A stretch of DNA of 64,000 nucleotides from Synechococcus sp. LA31 (GCF_018502385.1 NZ_CP075523.1:744001-808000), one strand, 5' to 3'. Shown: positions 1 to 9,006, numbered from the stretch's first letter. Notes: a model not told the origin generated them from the sequence alone. Made by a program: numbers and translations.

Positions 1-315
1 CCCACTGATCTGCGCGTAGAGCCTGGAACCTGCTCTTGGCTGCAGGGCTATAGCGGCGGTGAGGTGGTGAATTTCCCAGTTGCCCACGGTGAAGGGCGCT
101 ATCAGGCGGATCCTCAGCTGCTAAAGCAGCTCGAGGATGGCGGTCAGGTTGTGCTGCGCTACTGCCAAAACCCCAATGGCTCCGTGGGAGATGTGGCTGG
201 TCTCAGCAACGCCCAGGGCAATGTGCTGGGACTGATGCCCCACCCTGAGCGCGCCTGCGATCCCGCCACCGGTGGCGTGGATGGCCGTCGTTTGTTGTCC
301 AGTTTGATCGGTTGA
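1..315 (+). CDS. purQ: Phosphoribosylformylglycinamidine synthase subunit PurQ (C-terminal part)
   Basis: This is the glutamine amidotransferase subunit of FGAM synthase, fourth step of de novo purine synthesis; it supplies ammonia to PurL. Only the last 104 residues are in the window, the start lying to the left. Visible are the VNFPVAHGEGRY stretch typical of PurQ and the closing LMPHPERA motif, whose His and Glu complete the Cys-His-Glu triad of class I amidotransferases; the nucleophile Cys is outside the window. The stop (313-315) lies 7 bases before the next gene, so the two may be cotranscribed. Confidence 0.95.
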   Translation, partial: PTDLRVEPGTCSWLQGYSGGEVVNFPVAHGEGRYQADPQLLKQLEDGGQVVLRYCQNPNGSVGDVAGLSNAQGNVLGLMPHPERACDPATGGVDGRRLLSSLIG

Positions 316-322
316 CCCAGCG

Positions 323-1282
323 GTGAAGCGGCGAGAGCTGTTGCACGCGGGCCTCGGTTTCAGCGCTGCGACCGCTGGAATCGCCTGGGCTGCGCAGCCC
401 ACCGGGCCGCAGCCCCCGCCACTTCGGCCCGGCAGTCGCATCGCTGCCTTAGCGCCTGGTACGTGGCTTGATCCTGAAGATCCACTGCTCGAACAGCTGA
501 GCCGTCGTTGTGCTGCCCAGGGGTGGCAGCTGATTCAGCCCCCCCAGCTCAGGCAACGCTGGCGTTGGTTTGCCGGCACGGATCAGGCACGCGGCGCTGC
601 CCTACGCGACGCCTGGCGTGATCCTGCGGTCGACGCGTTGTTTTATGTGGGAGCGGGTTGGGGCAGTGCCCGCGTGTTGGAGATGGGGTGGCGTTTCCCT
701 GATCGCCCCCGCTGGTGTGTGGGATTTTCCGACTGCTCCACCTTGCTGTTAGCGCAATGGGCAGCGGGCAGCCTGGGTGGTGTGCACGCCTGGTTTGGCG
801 GCAACGAGCTGCAGTGGCAGCGCCTCGTTGCCCTGTTGCAGCAGCAAACTGTGGCCCCACTACAAGGCGAGCCAGCGGTGACGGGCAGCGCGGAGGGCCC
901 GTTGGTGGTGAGCAATCTCACCATTGCCACCAGCCTGATCGGCAGCCGCTGGCTACCCGATCTCAAAGGCGTGATTTTGGTATTGGAAGACACCGGAGAG
1001 GCGCCGTACCGGATTGATCGGCAGCTCACCCAGTGGCGCAGCTCCGGTTTGCTCCACGGGGTGGCAGGCATCGGCCTCGGCCGCTTCAGCTGGGCAGAAG
1101 ATGACGTGCTGCCCGGGGACTTCGCGATGGAGGAGATCCTGCTGGAGCGGCTGGCACCGCTTGGTGTGCCATTGGTGCGGGATTTGCCTGTGGGCCATGG
1201 CCGGCCAAATCTGGCTTTGCCCTTAGGCCGCCGGGCGAGGCTTGATGGGGGCACGGGGCGGCTCACCCTGCTTGATCTCTGA
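323..1282 (+). CDS. S66-family LD-carboxypeptidase, Tat-type signal
   Basis: Serine peptidase of the S66 (LdcA / microcin C7 self-immunity) family, 319 aa, expected to cut the L-Lys(mDap)-D-Ala bond of murein tetrapeptides during recycling. The nucleophile Ser sits in a VGFSD motif (Ser136), and the VGHG motif near residue 290 supplies the catalytic His, as in the family Ser-Glu-His triad. The N-terminus has twin arginines followed by a short hydrophobic run and Ala-rich cleavage region (MKRRELLHAGLG..., about residues 1-24), suggesting Tat export, which is unusual because classical LdcA is cytoplasmic. Start is GTG 323, 7 bases after purQ. Function by family; export is inferred. Confidence 0.85.
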   Translation: MKRRELLHAGLGFSAATAGIAWAAQPTGPQPPPLRPGSRIAALAPGTWLDPEDPLLEQLSRRCAAQGWQLIQPPQLRQRWRWFAGTDQARGAALRDAWRDPAVDALFYVGAGWGSARVLEMGWRFPDRPRWCVGFSDCSTLLLAQWAAGSLGGVHAWFGGNELQWQRLVALLQQQTVAPLQGEPAVTGSAEGPLVVSNLTIATSLIGSRWLPDLKGVILVLEDTGEAPYRIDRQLTQWRSSGLLHGVAGIGLGRFSWAEDDVLPGDFAMEEILLERLAPLGVPLVRDLPVGHGRPNLALPLGRRARLDGGTGRLTLLDL

Positions 1283-1291
1283 GTAACGCCC

Positions 1292-1315
1292 AAAAAAAGG
1301 GCCCCATTGGGGCCC
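1292..1315 (-). terminator. Intrinsic terminator of the peroxiredoxin gene
   Basis: Seven-base-pair perfect GC stem (1299-1305 with 1309-1315, three-base loop) preceded on + by seven A (1292-1298), which read as a U tract on the minus strand. It lies about 30 bases beyond the peroxiredoxin stop. The S66 peptidase gene ends just before it from the other side, so it may also slow + strand transcription. Confidence 0.85.
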
Positions 1316-1344
1316 TGATCGCCGGTTGAGGAGAGATCCCCAGC

Positions 1345-1935
1345 TCAGTTGACGGCAGCGAAGAACTCTTTGCTCTTCACGGGGTCGGGGTTCATGGTCT
1401 TCTCGCCCGGGGTCCAGTTGGCGGGGCACACCTCGTCGGGGTTGTTGCGGATGTGCTGGAAGGCCTGGAGCAATCGCAGGGTCTCGTCGACGCTGCGGCC
1501 CACGGGGAGGTTGTTGATGGTGCTCTGCATGATCACACCATCGGGATCGATGATGAACAGGCCGCGCAGCGCCACGCCGGCGTCCTCATCGAGCACCTCA
1601 TAGGCGCGGGCGATGTCCTTCTTCAGGTCGGCCACCAGCGGGTAGGCGATGTCGCCGATGCCGCCGTTTTTGCGGTCGGTCTGGATCCAGGCCAGGTGAG
1701 AGAACTGGCTGTCCACGGACACACCCAGCACTTCGCAGTTACGGCTGGAGAACTCGCTGTAGCGATCGGAGAACGCGGTGATCTCCGTCGGGCAGACGAA
1801 GGTGAAGTCGAGGGGATAGAAGAACAGCACCACGTACTTGCCGCGGTACGAGGAAAGGGTCACCTCCTTGAATTCCTGATCCACCACAGCGGTGGCGGTG
1901 AAATCAGGAGCCTGCAGACCGACGAGCCTGGACAT
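1345..1935 (-). CDS. Typical 2-Cys peroxiredoxin (AhpC/TSA family)
   Basis: Thiol peroxidase, 196 aa, reducing H2O2 and alkyl hydroperoxides with thioredoxin as usual donor. The peroxidatic Cys is C48 in the motif FVCPTE, and the resolving Cys is C170 in EVCPANW, so this is the typical homodimeric 2-Cys type. The reading frame is open for 30 further codons upstream, but the family N-terminus ([12 protein letters not shown]) begins at the ATG at 1935, which is chosen. It is a single gene with its own terminator. In cyanobacteria this enzyme protects against photosynthetic peroxide. Family assignment is secure; the electron donor is inferred. Confidence 0.95.
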   Translation of the reverse strand: MSRLVGLQAPDFTATAVVDQEFKEVTLSSYRGKYVVLFFYPLDFTFVCPTEITAFSDRYSEFSSRNCEVLGVSVDSQFSHLAWIQTDRKNGGIGDIAYPLVADLKKDIARAYEVLDEDAGVALRGLFIIDPDGVIMQSTINNLPVGRSVDETLRLLQAFQHIRNNPDEVCPANWTPGEKTMNPDPVKSKEFFAAVN

Positions 1936-2089
1936 AGGTACGCGAAAGTGTTTGTTGGGACGCTGGGGGGGGAGCCGCTCGAGAAAACCCGTAAGCGGAC
2001 CGACTTCCAGTTGTCGCTGTGACAAGTTATCACGCTTTCTGGTCTGGCTGGGCCCGTTTAGGCTCAGTTCAACGAAGCCTCAACCCTTG

Positions 2090-2347
2090 ATGAGCTGGGA
2101 TCCCGGTCTGTTGCGCAAGTACAGCACCACGAACCATTTCAAGTTGCTGAACCAGGTGCGCAACGACCTGAAGGAGCAGCCCATTCAACGCGGTACAGCT
2201 GCATCTCCTCGCCGTGGCGGCGGTGGAACCCGCCGTCGACAGCCCGCGCCCACGCCCGTGGCCCAGGTGGTGGTGTCGGAGGCCACCCCCTCCAACAGCT
2301 ATGACGCGTTTGTGGCTGTGCCGGTGTTGATCGAATCGTTTGAGTGA
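2090..2347 (+). CDS. Small Arg/Gly-rich protein of unknown function
   Basis: Predicted 85 aa protein. The N-terminus (MSWDPGLLRKYSTTNHFKLL) is followed by a basic Arg/Gly/Pro-rich middle (about residues 38-58), then a hydrophobic, acidic tail. I do not recognise a domain; the basic low-complexity centre could bind nucleic acid, which is a guess. It is divergent from the peroxiredoxin and converges with the DUF427 gene, ending 6 bases from it. The frame is open further upstream but would run into the peroxiredoxin gene, so the ATG at 2090 is chosen. Confidence 0.6.
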   Translation: MSWDPGLLRKYSTTNHFKLLNQVRNDLKEQPIQRGTAASPRRGGGGTRRRQPAPTPVAQVVVSEATPSNSYDAFVAVPVLIESFE

Positions 2348-2352
2348 GGCCT

Positions 2353-2631
2353 TCAGGCCACGCTCACCCCGCGCCAGAACGCCACTCGCCCCTTGATCGA
2401 TTCGGCCGCTTCTTTGGGTTCGGGATAGAACCAGGCTGCGTTGTTGTTCACCTGACCATCCACGACAACGTTGTAGTAGTGCGCAACCCCTTTCCACCCG
2501 CAGGTGGTGCGGTGATCAGAAGGGGTGAAGTGGTCCATCACAAGGCTGCTCACCGGGAAGTAAGCGTTGCCGTCCACCGTCACGATGTCGTCGCTACTGG
2601 CGATCACCGTTCCGTTCCAGCTGGCTTGCAT
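2353..2631 (-). CDS. DUF427 domain protein
   Basis: A 92 aa protein consisting of a single DUF427 domain, recognised from its N-terminal WNGTVIASSDD, the central YFPVSSLVMDHFTPSDHRTTC and the GWKGVAHYYNVVVDG segment. The family is widespread in bacteria and fungi and has no established reaction. It stands alone, converging with the preceding small gene and downstream of nothing obvious on its own strand, since the secreted-protein gene to its right ends 34 bases before it begins. Confidence 0.85.
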   Translation of the reverse strand: MQASWNGTVIASSDDIVTVDGNAYFPVSSLVMDHFTPSDHRTTCGWKGVAHYYNVVVDGQVNNNAAWFYPEPKEAAESIKGRVAFWRGVSVA

Positions 2632-2665
2632 GGGGCGTCTCTAACGAAGCCTCATCATGCAGGCC

Positions 2666-3097
2666 TCAAGGCCGCAGCTGGTTGTCGAGGTGATACGTGC
2701 CGCCCCACAGACCGGCAGGGCCGCCATCGGTAAAGCGGAGGCGCACCTCGCTCAGGCTTGTGATGCCTGGGCCGCTGGCGGGTCGACCCAGGATCACGTT
2801 GGCCGGATAGGTCATGGTTTGACCCTCCACGCAGGAGGGCCCTCCTTTGTAGATGCAGCTGTTCACCACCAGATCGCCCTGGCCCATCGCTGTATTGGCA
2901 TCCCAACGGCTCCAGCGCAGATTGGCGAGCATCACGCTGCCGGTGGCGCATCCGAACTGAATGCTGCTCGGGCGGCGTTCCTGCTTGCCTGCGCAGTTGA
3001 TCACCACTGGGTCAGCTGCGTGCACTTGGGGAGCCTGCAAGGCCGCCGCGACGGGGATCAGGGCTAAGGGCACCAGCAGCGAAGGCCTGAAGGTCAT
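2666..3097 (-). CDS. Secreted protein of unknown function
   Basis: A 143 aa protein with a clear Sec signal peptide (MTFRPSLLVPLALIPVAAAL followed by a QVHA-A cleavage site near residue 26). The mature part has four cysteines (NCAGK, FGCAT, SCIYK, SCVEG), likely disulfide bonded in the periplasm, and no domain I recognise. The frame is open 23 codons further upstream, but the ATG at 3097 places the signal sequence correctly. The promoter region to its right holds two DnaA-type boxes (3148-3167). It may be cotranscribed with the DUF427 gene 34 bases downstream. Confidence 0.65.
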   Translation of the reverse strand: MTFRPSLLVPLALIPVAAALQAPQVHAADPVVINCAGKQERRPSSIQFGCATGSVMLANLRWSRWDANTAMGQGDLVVNSCIYKGGPSCVEGQTMTYPANVILGRPASGPGITSLSEVRLRFTDGGPAGLWGGTYHLDNQLRP

Positions 3098-3492
3098 CCG
3101 GATCGCGTAACGCAAACTCAGGATGACAAGGCTGTGTTTTCGGTGCATTTTCCACAGCTTTTCCACAGGTTGTGAGGGTCGCTAAGTGGCCGGATCTCCT
3201 CCCCTGATTGAGCTGGTCTTGACAAGCTGTCATTTTCGTGAGGATTGGGTTGTTTGCCGAAATCGTCTCTTTCAATCCATTGCGGCGCAGGCACGTCTCG
3301 CATTGCCGCCTGCGAGACGCATGTTGGACTGATGCTCTTGACGTACGGCAACCTGTTGTGAGCTGATGGAGCAGGGTTTGTCTTGACAGCTGCTCGGCTG
3401 CCTGAGATGAGACCTGTTCCCTCGTTGTGTGTGGAAAAACGCGCGTGCACGCACCGGCCCCCGCCAAACCCCTCAATCAAGCGGAGTGGACG
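3098..3492. other. Intergenic region with DnaA-type boxes
   Basis: No convincing gene here. It carries two direct TTTTCCACA boxes at 3148-3156 and 3159-3167, and one inverted copy (TGTGGAAAA) at 3428-3436. Between them are repeated TTGACA-like words (for example around 3220 and 3382), including a short inverted repeat TGACA-AGC-TGTCA. The arrangement recurs at 9.77-10.08 kb. Confidence 0.6.
3148..3167 (+). promoter_or_regulatory. Tandem DnaA boxes, copy 1
   Basis: Two exact copies of TTTTCCACA, the box described for cyanobacterial DnaA, start 11 bases apart, about one helical turn, so both face the same side of the DNA. An inverted box follows at 3428-3436. The same tandem unit occurs at 9770-9789. 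Confidence 0.5.
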
Positions 3493-3648
3493 GTGGTTCG
3501 TCTGCCTTCAGCGCTGGATTTGGCGCGATCCGGTGAACGCCGCAGGCCCTGGTTGAGCCGCAGCGAAGAGCAGCTGAAGCACGAGGAGAGGATCGCACGG
3601 GTTCGCCGCGAAAACGGGATCCCCTCCCCTGATGAGTGGATGTGGTGA
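3493..3648 (+). CDS. Possible 51-aa basic protein
   Basis: Short frame starting at GTG 3493, with GGAG six bases upstream. The product is highly charged and helical (SRSEEQLKHEERIARVRRENG) and ends in SPDEWMW. A longer start at ATG 3427 would overlap the inverted DnaA box. No domain is recognised. It converges with glnN, ending 16 bases before that gene's stop. It may be real because of the ribosome-binding site and protein-like composition, but this is not certain. Confidence 0.4.
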   Translation: MVRLPSALDLARSGERRRPWLSRSEEQLKHEERIARVRRENGIPSPDEWMW

Positions 3649-3664
3649 AACGTGCGGTTTGGCG

Positions 3665-5833
3665 TCAGCGCATAAACAGCATTTCCTGGTAGGTGGGCAA
3701 AGGCCAGAGGTTGTCGTCAACCATTCCCTCCAGCCCATCCGCCGCAGCGCGCACAGCATTCATGAGAGGCAGCAGTGTGCCGGCGCAGTGCGCGAGGTGC
3801 GGTTGAAGGTCGTGCGGCGTTGCTGCAAGCGCCGACTCCAGGGCGTCGCACTGCTGCAGAAGCGCCTGATTGAGCGAAGCCATGGTGCGAGCAACGCTTT
3901 GATCAGCAGTGAGACCCAAAGCTTCTTGAGCCTTGAGGGAGCTTGCCAGATGCTTCAGTGCTGCGGTTACCACCGGATAGATCTGGGTGCGGGCGATCCG
4001 GAGCACGAGCTTGGCCTCCACCTCAATCGCCAGGGTGTACTGCTCCGCATACACCTCATAACGGCTTTCCAGCTCTACTGGGCTGAGGACACCGGTGCGT
4101 TCAAACAGGTCGCGTATGTCCGCCCGCTGCAACACCGGTAGGGCATCGGCTGTGGTGCGTAGGTTTTCGAGACCACGCTCCTTCACGGCCATCTCGTGCC
4201 ACTCCGTGGAGTAGCCATCACCGCCGAACACCACAGCCCCGTGATCATCCATCGTGCGCTTCAGCACCGCGAACGCTGCTTCTTCCAGCGGTGCGCCGCT
4301 ATTGAGCTGATCTTCTAGTTGGTCGGAGATCCACTGAATGGAATCCGCCATGATCGTGTTCAGCACCACAAGCGGACCGGCCACCGACTGGCCGGATCCC
4401 ACAGCACGAAATTCGAAGCGGTTGCCGGTAAAGGCGAACGGCGAGGTGCGGTTGCGATCGCCAGGATCTTTGTTGAGATCCGGCAACGTATCCACACCAA
4501 GCGACATTAACGCTGCTTTGGCAGATCCTTCCAACGTGCCGCTGCTGATCTGGCTGAACACATCCTCGAGCTGGCTGCCGAGGTAAACAGAGATGATGGC
4601 TGGAGGCGCCTCGTTGGCACCAAGGCGGTGATCATTGCTGGCTGTAGCGATGGCTGCACGCATCAGCGGGCCGAAGCGATGCACGCCGCGGATCACCGCT
4701 CCGCAGAACAAGAGGAACTGCAGATTGTCGTGGGGTGTGCTTCCAGGGTCGAGCAGATTGCCCTGGCTGCTGTTACCGATCGACCAATTCACATGCTTGC
4801 CGCTGCCATTCACGCCAGCGAACGGTTTCTCGTGTAGTAGGCACGTCAAACCATGCTTCTTGGCCGTGGCCTTCAACACGGTCATGATCAATTGCTGGTG
4901 ATCGGTGGCCACGTTGGCGGCCTCGTGAAACGGCGCGATTTCAAACTGACCGGGTGCCACCTCGTTGTGGCGGGTTTTGGCCGGAATACCAAGGCGATAG
5001 AGCTGCTCCTCCACGTCTTGCATGAACACCTGCACCCGTTCGGGGATCGCGCCGAAGTAGTGATCGTCAAACTGCTGCCCCTTGGCGGGGGCAGCACCGA
5101 ACAGGGTGCGGCCTGCCAGCTGCAGATCAGGCCGAAGGGCCGTGAAGGCGGCATCCACCAGGAAATATTCCTGCTCAGCGCCGCAGCTGGAATTCACAGG
5201 GGCGATCTCCGTTTCGCCAAGCAGCTGGAGCAACCGCCGGGCCTGCTGATCCATCGCGGCGTTGGAGCGCAGCAGCGGTGTTTTCTTGTCGAGCGCTTCC
5301 CCGGTCCATGACACGAACACCGTCGGGATGCAAAGGGTGATCCCGTTAGGGGTCTGCATCAGGTAGGCCGGGCTGGTCACATCCCAGGCCGTGTAGCCGC
5401 GAGCCTCAAAGGTGGAACGGATTCCGCCATTGGGGAACGATGAGCCGTCTGGCTCGCCCTGCACCAATAATTTGCCGGTGAACTCACTGATCACCGTGCC
5501 ATCACCCTGAGGGGCGATGAAGCCGTCATGCTTTTCCGCCGTGAGGTTGGTGAGCGGATAAAACACGTGGGCGTAATAAAGTGCCCCACGACTTGTAGCC
5601 CATGCCTTCATGGCCTGGGCCACTACATCGGCTACCGAGGTATCAAGCTTGCCGCCGCGGGTGATCGTGCGCTGGAGTGACTTGAACACGGCCTTGGGCA
5701 AGGCCGATTTCATCGCTGCCAGGCTGAAAACATCGCTGGCCCACAGCTCTTCGAGTCCCAGCGGCTCTTTGCCGTCGACGGGAGGGCGATCGAGAATGGT
5801 TTGGATGGCTTGAAAGCGCTGGCTAGAGGGCAC
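3665..5833 (-). CDS. glnN: Type III glutamine synthetase GlnN
   Basis: ATP-dependent ligation of ammonia to glutamate, by the large GSIII form (722 aa here, against about 470 for GSI). Family signatures seen are [14 protein letters not shown] (about residues 342-355), the ATP-binding segment [18 protein letters not shown] (about 455-472) and the GSIII-type N-terminal region with [10 protein letters not shown] (about 149-158). Translation starts at GTG 5833; no good Shine-Dalgarno sequence precedes it. In other cyanobacteria glnN is induced under nitrogen shortage by NtcA. Here no perfect NtcA box is visible, but a CRP-family-like palindrome lies at 5905-5915. Whether a GSI (glnA) exists elsewhere cannot be told from this window. 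Confidence 0.95.
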   Translation of the reverse strand: MPSSQRFQAIQTILDRPPVDGKEPLGLEELWASDVFSLAAMKSALPKAVFKSLQRTITRGGKLDTSVADVVAQAMKAWATSRGALYYAHVFYPLTNLTAEKHDGFIAPQGDGTVISEFTGKLLVQGEPDGSSFPNGGIRSTFEARGYTAWDVTSPAYLMQTPNGITLCIPTVFVSWTGEALDKKTPLLRSNAAMDQQARRLLQLLGETEIAPVNSSCGAEQEYFLVDAAFTALRPDLQLAGRTLFGAAPAKGQQFDDHYFGAIPERVQVFMQDVEEQLYRLGIPAKTRHNEVAPGQFEIAPFHEAANVATDHQQLIMTVLKATAKKHGLTCLLHEKPFAGVNGSGKHVNWSIGNSSQGNLLDPGSTPHDNLQFLLFCGAVIRGVHRFGPLMRAAIATASNDHRLGANEAPPAIISVYLGSQLEDVFSQISSGTLEGSAKAALMSLGVDTLPDLNKDPGDRNRTSPFAFTGNRFEFRAVGSGQSVAGPLVVLNTIMADSIQWISDQLEDQLNSGAPLEEAAFAVLKRTMDDHGAVVFGGDGYSTEWHEMAVKERGLENLRTTADALPVLQRADIRDLFERTGVLSPVELESRYEVYAEQYTLAIEVEAKLVLRIARTQIYPVVTAALKHLASSLKAQEALGLTADQSVARTMASLNQALLQQCDALESALAATPHDLQPHLAHCAGTLLPLMNAVRAAADGLEGMVDDNLWPLPTYQEMLFMR

Positions 5834-5904
5834 GGTTGCAAGGAGAAGTTGGTATCCAACTAACCCAATGCCGATGACCTTCTTTTGCTGCTATTGCTAC
5901 CGAA

Positions 5905-5919
5905 TCACAATGTGATCAC
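5905..5919. promoter_or_regulatory. Overlapping palindromes in the glnN upstream region
   Basis: The inverted repeat TCACA-A-TGTGA (5905-5915) overlaps the palindrome GTGATCAC (5912-5919), midway between glnN and the divergent small gene at 6011. Half-sites TGTGA/TCACA are those of CRP-family regulators, to which NtcA belongs, but the spacing is shorter than standard. A dyad operator is likely; its regulator is unknown. Confidence 0.35.
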
Positions 5920-6010
5920 CTCTGCCTACAACTTTAGAGGAGGCGAATCCGCTGCAGTCCCTTCGCTCCTAGTAGATCAGACCTAGGACATCATCACAGA
6001 AGAGGTGGTG

Positions 6011-6220
6011 ATGTCAAACACAAAGCAGGAGCCTTCCCATGATGTGTTCACAACGCAAGAAATTGCGCTGCACATGATTGCCAGTGCAGCGCGGGTGTTG
6101 CTAATGATTGGAGCAGCCGTGTTGGTGGGAGAGGTCGCGGCAGGTCCGGCGCGGCGGCTGATGGCGGCCCGCCGGCAGAATCACGCTTCCGGGGCCAGTG
6201 CAGACACAGCCGAGAGCTGA
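6011..6220 (+). CDS. Small single-pass membrane protein, divergent from glnN
   Basis: Predicted 69 aa protein. The ATG at 6011 is preceded by AGAGGTGG (6001-6008), a good ribosome-binding site, which decides the start. Residues about 22-45 form one hydrophobic helix (IASAARVLLMIGAAVLVGEVAAG), followed by a basic stretch and a hydrophilic tail. It shares a 177-base upstream region with glnN and overlaps the 3' end of the DoxX gene by 40 bases tail to tail. I do not recognise the family. A nitrogen-linked role is only suggested by position. Confidence 0.5.
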   Translation: MSNTKQEPSHDVFTTQEIALHMIASAARVLLMIGAAVLVGEVAAGPARRLMAARRQNHASGASADTAES

Positions 6221-6813
6221 TCAGGCTGCTCCTCGGACGTGACCCATAAATCGCTCGCCAGGCCCGCGTCGAAGGAGAAGCGCCCTGGGCCGGCGAGAAG
6301 AATGGCGAGGCTTCCGCCCAGATACAGAACCACTAACTCCAGCACATAAATGTTGAAGCCAGCGGTGAGAATGTGCTGGAACGCAGCAACGGCCATCGTG
6401 CTGGTTAAGGCCAGCGCTCCGAGCGGTGTGAACAAGCCCAGGACCACGAGCCAGCTGCCAATCAGCTCAGAGAATCCAGCTACATAGGCAAAGAAGAGCG
6501 GAAATGGCAGATGCAAAGACGCCACGTAGGTGGAGGCGAACTGCTGAGGATCCGCCAACTTCTCCTGGCCGTGGTGCAGCATCATCAGCCCGATGCTCAG
6601 GCGCAAGATCAGGAGGCCCAGTGAAGCCGCCAGGCCAGGACGCTGTAGGTACGCGAGCATCGGCGTGCGCAATGCCGCCAGTGGTGCGTTCAACCCGGGC
6701 CCGACTGCCGGGAGGCTTCGGGTGAGAGCGATCAAAGCCAACAGCGCAGCCAGAAAGGCCGTCATCAGCTCGACAGGGTTGTCGAAGGGCATACGGAACT
6801 CATGCTTCACCAA
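6181..6813 (-). CDS. DoxX family membrane protein
   Basis: A 210 aa integral membrane protein with about five or six hydrophobic helices. The core GLLILRLSIGLMMLHHGQEKLADPQQFA and the following YVAGFSELIGSWLVVLGLFTPLGAL are typical of the DoxX/SURF4-like family, whose members are linked to quinone or thiol redox processes without a general reaction. The N-terminal 60 residues, with one extra helix, precede the usual domain. Its C-terminal end overlaps the small + strand gene. An alternative start exists at residue 8 (6792). Confidence 0.85.
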   Translation of the reverse strand: MVKHEFRMPFDNPVELMTAFLAALLALIALTRSLPAVGPGLNAPLAALRTPMLAYLQRPGLAASLGLLILRLSIGLMMLHHGQEKLADPQQFASTYVASLHLPFPLFFAYVAGFSELIGSWLVVLGLFTPLGALALTSTMAVAAFQHILTAGFNIYVLELVVLYLGGSLAILLAGPGRFSFDAGLASDLWVTSEEQPDQLSAVSALAPEA

Positions 6814-6873
6814 TGCTGGCAGGAAACTTGAAGAAACGTGAAGCCCCTCTCATCTGGCTTGGTCGAGCGCCGC

Positions 6874-8043
6874 CTAGATGCCCTTCGCTTGCTCGTAGTA
6901 GTAGGCCTTGTCGACAGGGCTTTGATGCACGGCTCCACAGCGTGTGGCGATACGCCACAGAGCTTTGTGGATCGGTGTGGGGTCGTAGCGGACAAGATCC
7001 GGGAAGGCGCGCTTCAGCAACTCACGGCCGCGCCAGGCGTTGTAGTGAGGAATACGCGCATTCACGTGGTGACAGACATGGGTGGAGCCAATGCCGTGGT
7101 GGAGAAGATTAAGCAGTGGGCCGTAGGGCCGATCAACGGTTTGCAGCGCTCCCTTTTCCCAAGACCATTGTTCGGTTGAGAAGTGGGGGATCCTGAGATC
7201 GGTGTGTTGCAACCAGGTGTAGGTCACCAGCCACCCGTTCACCACCAGGTACGGCAGGCCGTACACACATAGAACCCTTGCGGGTGATGACAGCACAGCT
7301 GCTAGTCCCAGCAAGACCAGAACGAGAACAATTCCAAAGTTGGAAGCGACCATCCTGCCTCTAAAGGAGCGAGGGAACAGTGCCCGCTCCCCGCGTGAGA
7401 AGTGTGCGCCGTTCCAGAAATGAGAGGTGGGTCGTCCATAGTCTTCCCCGCCCGTTGCCCCTAAAAAGAGATAGAGAGGCCAACCCAGGCCTAGGTGGGT
7501 GATCAGCGAAATACAGCCATAGAGCCGTTGCCCAAGCCGCTGTTTGAGGTTTTCGGTGGCTTGGCCAGACAGGCTGTTGGTGCGAGGGGGAACATGTGTT
7601 TCCCCACCCTCTAAATGGTTGCAGTGGGCGTGATGCACTGCATGGCTACGTGCCCAGCTGTAGTAAGGCACGAGCAGCAGGCTGTGCAGGCTGAAACCCA
7701 GCCAACGTTCAACCGTGCGATTGGGATGGAAGGCGTTGTGGCCGCATTCGTGGGCAATCACCCAGCAACCCATGGCGATGGTTCCTGTGACCACCGCGTA
7801 AACCAACCACAACGGCGTGGCGATGAGGTTGAGGGGAATTTGGGTCCCAACCCCGTAAGCAATGAGCGATAAACCAAGCGACAGCACCAGGCTTCCCCAT
7901 GCCTTCAGAGGATCAAACCGTGTGAGTTCAGGTGGCAATGCCTGCAACAGCTCGGCTTTGCTCGGGTAAAGGCTTTGGGAGATCGGGAGGCTGGGGCCCT
8001 TTGGGCGTGACAACAACGAGGCGGGAGGGGTCAATAGCTGCAC
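6874..8043 (-). CDS. desA: Membrane fatty-acid desaturase, DesA (delta-12) type
   Basis: A 389 aa acyl-lipid desaturase that introduces a double bond into membrane glycerolipid acyl chains, using ferredoxin in cyanobacteria. The three di-iron histidine boxes are all present: HECGH, HAVHHAH and HVCHH (in the segment HVCHHVNARIPHY). Hydrophobic pairs of helices lie at about residues 47-100 and 210-280. Box spacing and the IAHECGHNAFHP context match the delta-12 subgroup, but delta-9 or delta-15 specificity cannot be excluded from sequence alone. It is a single gene with a long upstream intergenic region. Confidence 0.85.
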   Translation of the reverse strand: MQLLTPPASLLSRPKGPSLPISQSLYPSKAELLQALPPELTRFDPLKAWGSLVLSLGLSLIAYGVGTQIPLNLIATPLWLVYAVVTGTIAMGCWVIAHECGHNAFHPNRTVERWLGFSLHSLLLVPYYSWARSHAVHHAHCNHLEGGETHVPPRTNSLSGQATENLKQRLGQRLYGCISLITHLGLGWPLYLFLGATGGEDYGRPTSHFWNGAHFSRGERALFPRSFRGRMVASNFGIVLVLVLLGLAAVLSSPARVLCVYGLPYLVVNGWLVTYTWLQHTDLRIPHFSTEQWSWEKGALQTVDRPYGPLLNLLHHGIGSTHVCHHVNARIPHYNAWRGRELLKRAFPDLVRYDPTPIHKALWRIATRCGAVHQSPVDKAYYYEQAKGI

Positions 8044-8757
8044 CGCATCAAAGGGAGGTCCTTGTTCATTGAGAAATCCTTAAGACCCTATGCGAGCGCA
8101 GCCGTCCGATGCAGGCCAGCGCCATCGCAACAACGAGCAGCTGGGGGCCAGCACGCGATCTCCCCATGTGGCTGATGATGCCGCGCATCGGCTTAAACCC
8201 ACTGGTGCAGCGGGAGTTCCGTCCAGATCGTGCTTAAGCAGAATCAGTCTACGAACGCTTGCCAGACGGTTTTTTTGTGCACCACACACGCCGAGCTGAA
8301 CCATCCGCCGAGCTGAACCACGCCTGGATGACGCCGTGAGTGCCGCTTGTTGCGTTTCTAGGCGGTCGCGAACGACAAGCCCTGGGGCTGTCTCTGGTTC
8401 CTTGGCTCCTCCTGCTCGCGAGGGCTCACAGCGCTCTCAAGCTCAGAATCCAGAGCTCTGAATGAGGGGATCTTCCATCCCACACAGCAGGCGAGTGCAG
8501 GAGAGCATCCATAGACTGCGACTCCATCCAGCCGTGCACAAACCTTCTTTGGGCGATGGGTTTGGCAGGTCAAGGCGGGGAGTCATGCATGGCGCCCGCC
8601 AATGCACCAAACCACTGCGGCCACTAGCCACAGGAATGGTCTGCGTTCACGCCTAATCCAAAGCCCAGCCTGCGCGACCACGAAGCTGCAGGAGGCGAGA
8701 TCAAGACAAGGGAGAGCGCTGCCGTTTGCGCTAGGGATGCACGATCCGCGCAAACCA
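8044..8757. other. 714-base intergenic region
   Basis: I see no supportable gene. The only structure noted is a 14-base direct repeat, GCCGAGCTGAACCA, at 8290-8303 and 8307-8320. The left end must hold the desaturase promoter. Short frames on both strands have shadow-like, low-complexity translations. Confidence 0.5.
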
Positions 8758-9006
8758 TTAGTCGATCATGTCCAAGCGGTCTTCAATGCGCTGTAGACGG
8801 CTTAACACCTCATCTAAAAGGTCGACACGTTCATCAAGCCTGGCCAAGCGCCTGTTAATACTACCCCAATCTGCACGCTCTTCTAAATAAGACTGCAATG
8901 CCACGACAATCCAATCAATCGGGCTCAGGCCGGCGGATTGGGCCGCCGCTTCAACCCGTTGATAGATATCCACCCGCATTGATAAGCGAATAATGATTTC
9001 ATCCAT
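8758..9006 (-). CDS. Small protein, RHH-like N-terminus with coiled-coil tail
   Basis: An 82 aa protein. The first 45 residues (MDEIIIRLSMRVDIYQRVEAAAQSAG then an SPIDWIVVALQSYLEER helix) resemble a ribbon-helix-helix DNA-binding fold. Residues about 50-82 show a heptad-like coiled coil (LARLDERVDLLDEVLSRLQRIEDRL) that could mediate dimerisation. Base composition is more AT-rich than flanking core genes. No toxin partner gene is visible beside it. An orphan regulator or antitoxin-like protein is the best guess. Confidence 0.6.
   Translation of the reverse strand: MDEIIIRLSMRVDIYQRVEAAAQSAGLSPIDWIVVALQSYLEERADWGSINRRLARLDERVDLLDEVLSRLQRIEDRLDMID

Noticed and set aside
3098-3492. Chromosomal replication origin
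   Set aside because: Only three DnaA boxes, no dnaA/dnaN neighbour and no clear AT-rich unwinding region; reported as regulatory boxes instead.
5880-5930. NtcA box (GTA-N8-TAC) upstream of glnN
   Set aside because: Only partial matches such as GTA-N8-AGC occur on the minus strand; no full consensus with a correctly spaced -10 element was found.
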